Source of the DNA: JAIQFL01 sp035295745 | Lineage (GTDB): Bacteria > Acidobacteriota > Terriglobia > Bryobacterales > Bryobacteraceae | Direction: 5' to 3' | NCBI GenBank assembly: GCA_035295745.1 | Contig: DATGIL010000050.1 | Location: forward strand, 1 to 48,505 | Length of the DNA: 48,505 bases | Shown here: piece after piece, positions 33,939-42,337 of the stretch | Layout: each line of letters opens with the position of its first letter | How positions within the stretch are numbered: the first letter of the stretch is position 1 | Position numbers and translations under genes: made by a program | The notes under the pieces: model-generated | Seen by the model: the letters and a program-made list of their open reading frames with translations, nothing else | Told to the model about the DNA's origin: nothing | The model's database searches: none

Positions 33939-35041
33939 TGAGCGTGGCGAATTCGGCCGCATCCGCCCTACCCGGACCAACTGCGGATGTCTATGAACGC
34001 ATCCTGAAAACGGCCGCGCAGCCCCACTACGGTGAGAAATCCAAGAGCAGCCTCACGGCCACTTTCCAGATCGGCTCTGCGACTGTGGCGGCCTCCAATT
34101 CCCGCGATACCGTCCTTTTACAAGCCGCGGGCCGGCTCCGCGCGGTGGCGCCGGAGCGCCTGGAAAAGTACAAGGACGTGCTCAGTCGCTGGGACCTCAG
34201 CGGTGCCGTTGTCGTTCGATCTTTCAATCCAAAGGTGCCGGGCACGGCGCCCGCGGTACCCGCCGCGAACACCTCTACTGCGGCCGGTACCGCGATCCGC
34301 CAGAGCTTCTCGCAGTTCCGGGGACTGCCCACAGACGCGGACCGTGCGAAGCTGGCACTCACCGCCGCCGCACAAGTGCGCGCGCTTCCCGGAGGCGCTG
34401 AGAAGCTCTCGCTGGCGCAAGGTCTCTGCAGCCTCTCCACAGAAGGCGACCTGGGCAAGGAAGCCCTGACCGCCGTCGCGGGCACACTGGCCCAAGCCAT
34501 CCATGAGGGGACTCCTGATTCCGAGTCGTGGATCGAGCTTGCCAAGCTGGTGCGGTACGAACGGCTGTCCGCGCCTTATTCCGACCCCGCCCTGGACGCC
34601 GCGGACTCGCTGCTCACGCTCCGCGAAGCCCTGGTACAGGAGAGCGGCTTCACACTCACCGCACTCGACGGCAAGACATATTCGCTGCCCTCCTTACGCG
34701 GCAAAGTAGTCCTGCTCAATTTCTGGGCGACGTGGTGCCCGCCATGCCGCAAGGAAATGCCCGACATGGAAAAGCTGTACCGCCAGTTTGAGAAGAAGGG
34801 GCTGGTGGTGCTCGCCGTGTCGGACGAAGAGCGCGAGACGGTCACGGGCTTCCTGCAAAAGCAGAACTACACGTTCCCGGTGTTGCTCGACCCCGGCCGT
34901 AAGGTGAATGCCGCGTTCGCGGTGGAGGGCATTCCGAAGAGCTTCCTCTTCGATCGGGAAGGCAATCTGGTATCGGAGGCCATCGACGTGCGCACCGAAC
35001 GCCAGTTCCTGGAAATGTTTAAGACCGCCGGCTTGGAATAG
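33938..35041 (+). CDS. TlpA-like thioredoxin-domain protein with helical N-terminal part
   Basis: A thiol-disulfide oxidoreductase. The 367-residue product has an Ala-rich helical region at about 1-230 and a TlpA/AhpC-TSA thioredoxin fold at 236-367. The latter has LTALDGKTYSLPSLRGKVVLLNFWATWCPPCRKEMPD with catalytic C267 and C270, then the cis-Pro region FAVEGIPKSFLFDREG. TlpA-type proteins normally act in the periplasm in cytochrome c maturation or disulfide reduction, but no signal peptide is present in this frame. Its ATG overlaps the stop of the previous gene by 1 nt, which allows translational coupling; alternatively a frameshift has split a single signal-peptide-bearing gene. The catalytic domain is intact. 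Confidence 0.85.
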   Translation: MSVANSAASALPGPTADVYERILKTAAQPHYGEKSKSSLTATFQIGSATVAASNSRDTVLLQAAGRLRAVAPERLEKYKDVLSRWDLSGAVVVRSFNPKVPGTAPAVPAANTSTAAGTAIRQSFSQFRGLPTDADRAKLALTAAAQVRALPGGAEKLSLAQGLCSLSTEGDLGKEALTAVAGTLAQAIHEGTPDSESWIELAKLVRYERLSAPYSDPALDAADSLLTLREALVQESGFTLTALDGKTYSLPSLRGKVVLLNFWATWCPPCRKEMPDMEKLYRQFEKKGLVVLAVSDEERETVTGFLQKQNYTFPVLLDPGRKVNAAFAVEGIPKSFLFDREGNLVSEAIDVRTERQFLEMFKTAGLE

Positions 35042-35249
35042 CCAACGTTTTAGAGAGATCGTCTCCCGCTGCACTACAGCGGCGATACGCTCCTGCCCAC
35101 CAGATTATGGAAAGAAGGTGAGCTTTACTCTCTATGCTCCCCACGGTCCGCCGTCAGCCAGAATCGCGCGCGATACAGCGTCCCCAGAACTCCCGGCTTG
35201 CAATAAGCCGATGCCTCACCTTTCTCCCGGCCCGCCGTCTATCGACCAC

Positions 35250-36062
35250 ATGGCTTACCAGCTGACGGTCAATGGGCGCAAGCACCGGGTTTCTGCACCA
35301 CCCGAGATTCCGCTGCTCTGGGTCCTGCGGGACTTTCTGAACTTGACCGGCACCAAATACGGCTGCGGCGCCGGTGTGTGCGGTGCCTGTACGATTCACC
35401 AGGATCACGTCGCGGTGCGCTCCTGCCAGATCCCCCTGTCCGCTACTCACGGTAAATCCTACACCACAATATCCGCATTGCGCCCGACGGGCAGGTCACG
35501 CTCTGGATTTCCCGCTCGGAGATGGGCCAAGGCGTGCGAACCGTGCTGTGTTCGCTGCTCACGGAGGAGTTGGAGGTGGATCCCTCCTCGGTTCGCCTGG
35601 AACAGGCGATGCCCGGTGCGCGCTTTCATGGCATCCGGCTGCGCACCAGTGGAAGCGGAAGCAGTGCCGGCCTGTTCCTCGGTTTGCGGAGAATGGGAGC
35701 GGCGGCGCGTGAAATGCTGATCTCCGCCGCGGCGCAGACCTGGAACACCGATCGCTTTGCCTGCACCGCCCAACTTGGGAGCGTGATGCATCTTGCGTCA
35801 GGCCACCGCCTGTCGTACGGCGATCTCACCGTGCTTGCCGCCAGACAAGCCGTACCGGCCGACCCGCCCCTGAAAGACCCCGCCCACTATCGCTTGCTGG
35901 GAAAGGCTCTGAATCGCGTCGATGCACCTGCCATTGTGCGCGGCGCAGTCAACTACGGACTCGACACCCGATTGCCCGGCATGCTGGTCGCGGTTCTGGC
36001 GCGACGCCCCTACCTCGGCGGAAAAGTCGCCTCTTTCGACGCGTCCAAAGCGCTCGCCATAG
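35250..36062 (+). pseudogene. iorA-iorB remnant, internally deleted fusion
   Basis: Positions 35250-35458 encode the N-terminal half of a (2Fe-2S) isoquinoline-1-oxidoreductase alpha-type subunit: MAYQLTVNGRKHRV, then the plant-ferredoxin cluster motif YGCGAGVCGACTIH and RSCQ. The second, helical 2Fe-2S domain is missing. From 35465 a different frame gives a beta (molybdopterin) subunit interior, IRIAPDGQVTLWISRSEMGQGVRTVLCSLLTEELEVDPSSVRLEQAMPG, ending about 36062 at FDASKALAI. The beta subunit's start and most of its 700-odd residues are absent. A deletion has therefore joined the 5' part of the alpha gene to the beta gene out of frame. The intact enzymes oxidise N-heterocycles or aldehydes; this locus cannot. 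Confidence 0.82.
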
Positions 36063-36471
36063 CACCACCGAACAGCCGGTGTTTGGCTGGTGTTTGTGAA
36101 GGACTGCACAGCCAACCTTGCTTCCGCTGGTCATGCGAATGCCTGGGCAAGGTGCCGGCCCAGTGCGAAGGAACACCGCGGCAACGGCGTTCGTGGAGAT
36201 CACCGCCCTCCAGCGCCTGATCATCCAACGTACCCGGACTTTTATCGTTCACTTCGCGCCCGGTTTCCGTGCCGATCTCGAATCGCCCCTTTGCGTTCGT
36301 TTTCAGACGATGTCGTACTGACCTTGCCCTTCGTGTATCGCCACAAGCAGGACATCCGGTATCTAGACTCTCTGGTGACTCGGCTCCGTTCAAATCGCTT
36401 CCCACCACGGCTACAATAGACCAATCTATGAACAACTCCACGGCGGCTCTATGGGCCGCCAACTTCGAACT
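36063..36471. other. Intergenic region, no gene recognised
   Basis: This is the tail of the degraded iorAB locus and the leader of the amidohydrolase gene. A minus-strand frame (36010-36462) is open but without motif. No promoter of good quality was identified. Confidence 0.45.
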
Positions 36472-38124
36472 ATGCCTAAAATGATGCGCTGGCTCCTCAT
36501 GTTCTTCGCGGCGGTGGCGGCCGCGCAGACTCCGGACGCCGTCTACCTCAACGGCAAGATCATCACCGTCGATCCGCGATTCTCCATCGCCGAAGCGTTT
36601 GCCATCACTCGAGGCCGGTTCACCGCAGTCGGAACGAGCAGCTCAATCCAAAAGCTTGCCCGCCCCTCGACACGCGTTATTGATCTGCGCGGGAAAACGG
36701 TCATTCCCGGATTCGAGGACAGCCATCTGCACAGCGCGGGCGGCGGACCTGGCGTCGACCTTTCGAATGCCCGGTCATTCGCTGACATCTTCACAGCGAT
36801 TCACGAGCGGGTGAAGAACTCGAAACCAGGAGATGTAATCGTGTCGAACAGCGACTGGCACGAAGGGCAACTCAAAGAGCAACGCCTCCCCCTCCGCCGC
36901 GATCTCGATCCGGTTTCGCCGGCGAATCCCGTGGTGCTGGTTCGTGGCGGCCACGAGTACATTCTCAACTCCGTGGCGCTCGCGAAATGGCACATCGAAA
37001 AGGCAACTGTCTCGCCGGACGGCGGGCAGATCAGTCGCGACACCGACGGTGAACCCAATGGCGAATTGATCGATCGTGCGCGAACGCTGGTTTCATTGCC
37101 GCAAACCCGACTGACGCTCGACCAGCAGATCGACTCCTGGACCCAACAGTTCCAGAAGCTCCACGCCGCTGGGCTGACGAGCATACGGCAGCCAGGAATC
37201 AGCCTCGAGCAATACCACATGTTTCAGGAAATGAAGCGCCGCGGTTTGCTCACCATGCGGGTGACTGCCCTGCTCTCTGCACCGCCGAATCCCGATGCTG
37301 CCAAAGTGCGGGCGTTCATCGAGAACTCGGGCGTGCGATCGGATGAGGGCGATGAATGGTTGAAGATCGCCGGAATGAAACTGATTGTGGATGGAGGATT
37401 CGAAGGCGGCCGGATGCGGGATCCCTACGAAGAGCCGTACGGAAAGGACGGCACGTTTCGCGGGCTCCAATTGATGCCGCAGGATCGCTACACGGAAATA
37501 GTGAAGGAGTTGAATCGTCTCGGATGGCGCGTTGGCACGCACGCCGTGGGTGATGCTGCGATCGACGAGGTCCTGGCAGGATACGAAGCCGCCAATCACG
37601 AGAAACCGATCGCGGGCAGACGCTGGGCGATCGAGCACGGATTTCTGCCGCGCGAGGAGCATTTCGAGCGCATCAATGCTCTCGGCGTTTTCGTCACCGT
37701 GCAGGATCATCTGTATCTTGCTGGACCGAGCCTGGTTCATTACTGGGGAGCGGCACGCGCGGCCAGGGTGACGCCGGTCCGCGCCTATCTCGACCACGGA
37801 GTGGAGGTCGCTGCAGGCACAGACGCACCGGTGGTGCCGTATCCGCCCCTTTGGACGCTCTATCACTTCGTGACTCGTGAGACCATAAGCGGCGGCTTGC
37901 TCGGATCCGATCAAAGGATCACTCGCCAAGAAGCTCTGCGCATCAGCACGATGGGTAACGCGCGGCTCACCTTCGAGGAGCGGATCAAGGGCTCCATCGA
38001 ACCGGGAAAGCTTGCCGACTTCGTCGTGCTGGACGAAGACATCATGACGGTAGACCCAAAACACATCGAGCAGATGAAGGTTCTGATGACGGTGGTGGGT
38101 GGCAAGCCGGTGTTCAGCCGTTGA
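36472..38124 (+). CDS. Exported amidohydrolase family 3 (YtcJ-like) protein
   Basis: A 550-residue metal-dependent hydrolase of the amidohydrolase-3 group, which contains N-substituted formamide deformylase-like and YtcJ-like enzymes. Signal peptide at about 1-19 (MMRWLLMFFAAVAAAQ). The metal-ligand motif is EDSHLHSAGGG (H85, H87); later His and Asp ligands are probably in WRVGTHAVGDAAIDEV, WAIEHGFLP and VAAGTDAPVVPYPP. The C-terminal strand returns the composite beta domain (EPGKLADFVVLDEDIMTVDPKHI). The length is typical. Start codon: ATG at 36472, with alternatives at 36451, 36481 and 36484; none has a good ribosome site. Substrate is unknown; cleavage of C-N bonds in amides or cyclic amides is the family activity. 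Confidence 0.88.
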   Translation: MPKMMRWLLMFFAAVAAAQTPDAVYLNGKIITVDPRFSIAEAFAITRGRFTAVGTSSSIQKLARPSTRVIDLRGKTVIPGFEDSHLHSAGGGPGVDLSNARSFADIFTAIHERVKNSKPGDVIVSNSDWHEGQLKEQRLPLRRDLDPVSPANPVVLVRGGHEYILNSVALAKWHIEKATVSPDGGQISRDTDGEPNGELIDRARTLVSLPQTRLTLDQQIDSWTQQFQKLHAAGLTSIRQPGISLEQYHMFQEMKRRGLLTMRVTALLSAPPNPDAAKVRAFIENSGVRSDEGDEWLKIAGMKLIVDGGFEGGRMRDPYEEPYGKDGTFRGLQLMPQDRYTEIVKELNRLGWRVGTHAVGDAAIDEVLAGYEAANHEKPIAGRRWAIEHGFLPREEHFERINALGVFVTVQDHLYLAGPSLVHYWGAARAARVTPVRAYLDHGVEVAAGTDAPVVPYPPLWTLYHFVTRETISGGLLGSDQRITRQEALRISTMGNARLTFEERIKGSIEPGKLADFVVLDEDIMTVDPKHIEQMKVLMTVVGGKPVFSR

Positions 38125-38232
38125 GAGCAGCGGTTCGGCTTCGCAGTAGCCACGTTGAAAAGCTCAGGCCTCGCTTCCGGCCGATGTGCAGGCTGCATTC
38201 GAGGTAACACACATCGAAGGACGACTCTTCAG

Positions 38233-39426
38233 TTACTTCGACACGGGAGCGGGACCTCGTCCGACATCCATTGGCGTGCGGAGCGTCCCGATACCTTCGA
38301 TCTCGATCTCTACAACGTCGCCGGGCTTCAGGAATTCATTGCGTTCGGCTCCCGTCCCGGCAGGCGTTCCCGTGGAGATCAAGTCGCCCGGATAAAGAGA
38401 CATGATCGAAGTGATGTACTGAATCATGTGGCCCTCATCCCAGATCAATTCGCTGGTTCTTCCGTCTTGCTTGACCACGCCGTTCACCCTGGTCACGATG
38501 AGCAGATTGTTGAAGTTCGGCAGGAATTCTTTGGGCACGATGACCGGCCCGAAAGGAGCGCCGCGATCGATACTCTTGCCATCGAACCAGTTCGGACCCG
38601 GAAACATCGAGACCACCCGCCGCGGCTTGCCACCGCCGCGGTCGCTCAAGTCGTAGAGGATGCTGTAGCCGAAAACAGCGTCGTGTGCCTTTTCCTTGGC
38701 GATCATATAGGACTCTTTGCCCATCACGATGGCCAGTTCGCCCTCCCAATCGATACGGGTGCGTCCCGGCGGAATCAGGTACGCTTCACCGGGATCGATA
38801 ATGCAGGAACGCGGCGATTTCGCAAATACGATCGGCCCGTCGCGGTCGGGATCAATGTCTGCCGCGGCAGCGGCGTTGAATCCTGACGCACCGGCGCGTC
38901 CCGCGGTCGGCGCGGACGAGCTCGTTGGCGTCGACCCTCCGCTTGGTGCTCCCATACCCTCGGCATGCGCCCTGTAATTCGCGGCGAGATTGAGCAGATT
39001 CCAGGGATACTTGATGGGAGCCTTCACCGAGACCCTGCCGATATCGTAAGCGAACGGCAACCCGCTGGTCCCACTCTCACCTTTGAGATAGTTGGCGATT
39101 TGATACAAGCGCTTGGAAGCCGTTTCGTACTGCTCAATCAGCATCCGCATTTCAGTGGGCAACGTCATCGGTGGTACGTGCGCCTTCTGCACCAGGTATG
39201 CATTGGCACGGACGATGTCCACCACGCGTGAGCCAAACACCAGGCCGATTTGGAGCTTACCGTCAGCCTCGAACGTCGCGAGCTTGAATGGAGTTTCTGG
39301 ATTGTCCGAGACCTTGATCGCCTTGACCGCTTTCGACTGTGCGTGGAGTGGGGAGGCGAACAATAAAACGGCTGCGGCTGCTGAGGTAGCGCGCGACCAA
39401 GACCAACCAACTCTGGAAGTGACCAT
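38233..39426 (-). CDS. Exported fumarylacetoacetate hydrolase family protein
   Basis: A 397-residue protein with a signal peptide at about 1-30 (TSRVGWSWSRATSAAAAVLL.., cleavage near LHAQ). The FAH C-terminal domain starts near YPWNLLNLAANYRAHAEGMG. Metal-binding and catalytic elements are RIDWEGELAIVMGKES (acidic ligands), VFGYSILYDLSDRGGG, FDGKSIDRGAPFGPVIV and GDLISTGTPAGTG. Between YRAHAEGMG and DGPIVFAKSPRSCI an Ala/Ser/Gly/Thr-rich insertion of about 35 residues is present, unlike the usual compact family. FAH-fold enzymes split or isomerise beta-diketones or decarboxylate oxaloacetate-like acids, normally in the cytosol. AAAGGAG lies 8 nt before ATG 39426, which excludes the longer frame. 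It converges with the amidohydrolase. Confidence 0.85.
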   Translation of the reverse strand: MVTSRVGWSWSRATSAAAAVLLFASPLHAQSKAVKAIKVSDNPETPFKLATFEADGKLQIGLVFGSRVVDIVRANAYLVQKAHVPPMTLPTEMRMLIEQYETASKRLYQIANYLKGESGTSGLPFAYDIGRVSVKAPIKYPWNLLNLAANYRAHAEGMGAPSGGSTPTSSSAPTAGRAGASGFNAAAAADIDPDRDGPIVFAKSPRSCIIDPGEAYLIPPGRTRIDWEGELAIVMGKESYMIAKEKAHDAVFGYSILYDLSDRGGGKPRRVVSMFPGPNWFDGKSIDRGAPFGPVIVPKEFLPNFNNLLIVTRVNGVVKQDGRTSELIWDEGHMIQYITSIMSLYPGDLISTGTPAGTGAERNEFLKPGDVVEIEIEGIGTLRTPMDVGRGPAPVSK

Positions 39427-39789
39427 TCCCTTGTCTCCTTTCTCTACCGGGCGGGTACCGCCCCCACGGACTCGAATGGTTGGCGGTTCTTGACTGGTGT
39501 CGGCCAACTCCGATTCCACATCGATCAGCATCTCGACAACGGCTACGTGCTCCGTTCGAACTTCAGCTCAAGGCAATCTCCGCACCTGGTCGGCCAATTG
39601 TAGCCCGACGAACTCGCATTTGGATACGGAGTACCGACTTAGTCCAGAGAGCGGGGTCGAGTTCATCCCGCTCCAGCCATATCACTGACTCTCAATCATC
39701 ATCATGGCGCGTGCGCGGCTCGCGGGACTGCGGGACCGTTAAGCAAGCGCCCGAGAGGAGGGGTTTGGGAGAGTGGAAGATGCAAAGGT
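39427..39789. other. Intergenic region, no gene recognised
   Basis: It is the leader of the FAH gene and the end of the phosphatase gene. It holds no convincing coding sequence. A short GC-rich stretch near 39708-39752 faintly recalls the dispersed repeat but is too diverged to call. Confidence 0.4.
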
Positions 39790-40566
39790 TTATCGGGCCG
39801 CAGGAACACCGAATGCAGCACTCACCTGAGCTGCGAGTCCCGGGGCGCACCCGATCGCCGTCCCGGTATCGATTCTTCGCGAGCCATCGAGGGCGAAGAA
39901 CGCACCGCCAGCCTCCTCTATGATCAGCTTAAGCGGGCAGAGATCCCAGACCTCGACTTTGGGTTCGAACCAAAGATCCACCTTACCCGCTGCGACGAGG
40001 CAGGCGTCAAGAGCGCCTCCATATGATCGAACAGCCCACGAACGCTGCATCAACTCGATAACTTGTGGAAGGTGGGAGCGGGCTTGGATGAGCGACAGGC
40101 CATTCGGGCTGAAACAGCAGTCGCTTATGGATGTAATGGCGGAGGCGTGTAGGCGCTCATTGTTCAAATACGAGCCTGTGCCGCGTGCCGCCCAATATGT
40201 CTCATTGAGCATGGGGAAATGCGCAACGCCGGCAAGCGGCTCGTCGGCCGCTTCGACGGCAACCAGCACGCACCAGAATCGGTTTCCGCGGACGAAGTCG
40301 CGGGTGCCATCAATCGGGTCAATAATCCATCGCCGGCCGCTGGACCCGGCTTTGCACGAGCCTTCTTCGCCTAGGATGCTGTCATCGGGGAATTCCAGCT
40401 CGATGGCCGCCCGGATCAGGCGCTCATTTTCTTTGTCGGCAATGGTGACGGGTGATGCATCGGGCTTCGCCTCCGGCGTGATGCCGCGTGCGCGAATGGA
40501 CTTCGCGTTTTCGCCGGCCGCAGTGGCGATTCGGCGGGCAAATTCGAGTTCTCGCTCGTATTTCAT
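39790..40566 (-). CDS. Inositol monophosphatase family phosphatase, HisN-like
   Basis: A Mg-dependent phosphomonoesterase of 258 residues. The family signature is complete: TIADKENERLI, GEEG (E67-E68), DPIDGTRDF (83-91; the Asp residues hold two metals) and the C-terminal VEVWDLCPLKLIIEEAGG. The wording DGTRDFVRGNRFWCVLVAV and the spacing fit histidinol-phosphatase (HisN) or general inositol phosphatases better than the CysQ type, but substrate cannot be fixed without context; no his gene is nearby. The ATG at 40566 (MKYERELEFARRIATAAG) begins the family domain, with GGAG 14 nt upstream, rather far. A longer frame up to 40725 has no such support. Confidence 0.87.
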   Translation of the reverse strand: MKYERELEFARRIATAAGENAKSIRARGITPEAKPDASPVTIADKENERLIRAAIELEFPDDSILGEEGSCKAGSSGRRWIIDPIDGTRDFVRGNRFWCVLVAVEAADEPLAGVAHFPMLNETYWAARGTGSYLNNERLHASAITSISDCCFSPNGLSLIQARSHLPQVIELMQRSWAVRSYGGALDACLVAAGKVDLWFEPKVEVWDLCPLKLIIEEAGGAFFALDGSRRIDTGTAIGCAPGLAAQVSAAFGVPAAR

Positions 40567-40851
40567 CACTAACCATGATGCTCCAGATGCAACGGCGGTG
40601 CCGAAAGTCTGCATGAAGCAGCCGGCCAGAATCCGCTGCCGCAGTTCCCTCCGTTCTGACTGCGCCGCAGTGCCCCTTGAGCAATCGGGCGGCAAAACGA
40701 CGGATGCTGAATCTCTTCGATGCAACGGCAGGTCGGGACGCTGGAAAGACCAGCCATTTTCCTGTCGCCGCAGTATCCACCGCTGACGTCGGCCGAAGTT
40801 GAAGACGTGTCTTCATGCGCGGATTCTAAACGTCTGCCGGAACGCAAGGTG

Positions 40852-41217
40852 CTACACGAAACTGAAGCCCTGCTTCGTAATGGGCATCGTTCGAATGCGT
40901 TCGCCAGTCGCCGAGAAGGCGGGCCAAACTTCGGCCCGACCCTGAACGCACGATCCGGACTGCCTTCCAGTCCACATCAAGCTCTTCGGCGATCATCATG
41001 GGCAACAGGTTCAAAGCGCCCTGTCCCAACTCCTGATTCGTCGCGACGATGCTCGCAGTGCCGTCCGGCGCGATGCTGACGAAATCGGTGGGTAGCAACG
41101 CCTGATTGGGGCCCGGGGAACCTTGGGCTTTCAGTTCTGCCTTGGGATACAAGCCCAGCATAAAGCCGCCACCGGCAGTCGCCGCGGCCCGAAGGCAAAA
41201 AGTCTGTTCATCGCCAT
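40852..41217 (-). pseudogene. iorB (molybdopterin subunit) remnant, both ends joined
   Basis: The ATG at 41217 (GGAGGG upstream) opens MAMNR and then shifts frame. The family N-terminus resumes as LRAAATAGGGFMLGLYPKAE, then FVSIAPDGTASIVATNQELGQGALNLLPMMIAEELDVDWKAVRIV, ending about 40933. In a third frame the last 24 codons, AFSATGERIRTMPITKQGFSFV with TAG at 40852-40854, match the C-terminus of beta subunits. Roughly 600 central codons, containing the molybdenum-cofactor-binding domains, are missing. Sequence at the shared N-terminal region differs from the beta fragment at 35465-36062, so these are two separate paralogous loci. Confidence 0.8.
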
Positions 41218-41226
41218 AGCGCCCTC

Positions 41227-41590
41227 CTAACGGTTCCCGCCCGACGGAGCAACCGATCTGGAATTGCTCAGTTTTGCCGCCTGGTGCACGGCAGCGCGAA
41301 TCCTTAGATACGTGCCACACCGGCATAGATTGCCGTCCATTGCGGAATCGATTTGAGCATCCGTCGGATTCGGAGTCTTCGCCAGCAATGCGCACGCCGT
41401 CATCATCTGGCCGGCCTGGCAATAACCGCACTGCGGCACATCGAGGGCTGCCCATGCTACCTGCACCGGGTGCTCGCCATCAGGAGAAATGCCTTCGATC
41501 GTCGTGATCTTCTTACCGGCCGCGTTCGCCGCCGACATCACACAGGAGCGGGTAGGCTCGCCGTTGACGTGAACGACCGCGGCGCCGGAT
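41227..41590 (-). pseudogene. iorA (2Fe-2S subunit) remnant, 5' truncated
   Basis: The minus-strand frame reads ESGAAVVHVNGEPTRSC, then ITTIEGISPDGEHPVQVAWAALDVPQCGYCQAGQMMTACALLAK and GNLCRCGTYLRIRAAVHQAAK. The second-domain cluster cysteines (CGYC, CRC) are intact. Upstream, the position where family members have CGAC reads SGAA, and the protein then runs into unrelated sequence at about 41590, exactly where the oppositely oriented GMC fragment begins. So the first cluster is lost by the breakpoint or mutation. It is followed by the iorB remnant, in the normal gene order. Confidence 0.82.
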
Positions 41591-41598
41591 TCTCCTGC

Positions 41599-42033
41599 AC
41601 GACCATGGGCGAAGTGCTGCCAAGATACGAAAATCACGTCAGCATCGATAAGAGCGTCACCATCACTTGGGGCATTCCGGCGCTCCACATTCAATGCCGT
41701 TACGGTGAAAACGAATTCAACATGGCCAGGGAAGCCATCGCCACGATGGAAGAGTTGTGCCATGCCTGCAAATGGGAAGTGCTTGCCAGGCACGACAAGA
41801 TGTTCCCGCCCGGATACAGCATCCACGAGCTGGGCACATGCCGCATGGGCGAGAATCCCAAGAGCAGCGTGCTGAACAAGTGGAACCAGAGCCACGACAT
41901 CAAGAATCTGTTCGTGGTGGATGGCAGCAGCTTCGTCACCGGCGGCTCGCAGAATCCCACCATGACGATTCTGTCGCTCTCGATGCGCGCCTCCGAATAC
42001 CTGACTGAGCAGATGCGCGCGGGCAATGTTTAA
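41599..42033 (+). pseudogene. GMC oxidoreductase, C-terminal fragment
   Basis: About 140 residues remain: MGEVLPRYENHVSIDKSVTITWGIPALHIQ, then GYSIHELGTCRMGENPKSSVLNKWNQSHDIKNLFVVDGSSFVTGGSQNPTMTILSLSMRASEYL. The HELGTCRMG and NPTMTIL segments belong to the GMC C-terminal domain with the active-site His/Asn region and the FAD-contacting tail. The FAD-binding N-terminal 400-odd residues are absent; the frame upstream of 41599 is antisense to the iorA remnant. The stop overlaps the start of the cytochrome gene by 8 bp, so the original operon order is retained. Confidence 0.85.
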
Positions 42034-42337
42034 TTGGCTGTTGGTTCTGGCCGCTTTTGCGCTTCCGCTCGTCGCGCAGACGGAAAAGGCCGCACCCCAA
42101 CAGCCTCTTCCCTTCAGTCATAAGGTGCATGCGGGCGCACTCAAGCTGAAGTGCAAGATGTGTCATCCGAATCCCGATCCCGGCGAGTCGATGCGCATCG
42201 CGCCGGCATCGCTGTGCATGACGTGCCACTCGGCGATCAAGACGGACAGCCCCGCGATTCAGAGACTCGCTTCGTACGCAAAAAGCGATCGCCCCTTTTC
42301 ACGCGCATCCAATCCATCAGTGAACTTCAGGCGATAG
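42026..42337 (+). pseudogene. Multihaem cytochrome c (c3/c7-like), 3' truncated
   Basis: The first 80 codons look like a normal exported cytochrome: signal peptide MFNWLLVLAAFALPLVAQ, then PLPFSHKVHAGALKLKCKMCHPNPDPG with CKMCH (C43, C46, H47) and CMTCH (C64, C67, H68). Two of the usual four or so CXXCH sites are present. From about residue 88 the sequence turns unrelated, ending SNPSVNFRR, and runs into the 3' end of the oppositely oriented propeller gene (overlap from 42317). The gene therefore lost its 3' half. It was probably the electron acceptor of the upstream GMC oxidoreductase. Confidence 0.75.
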
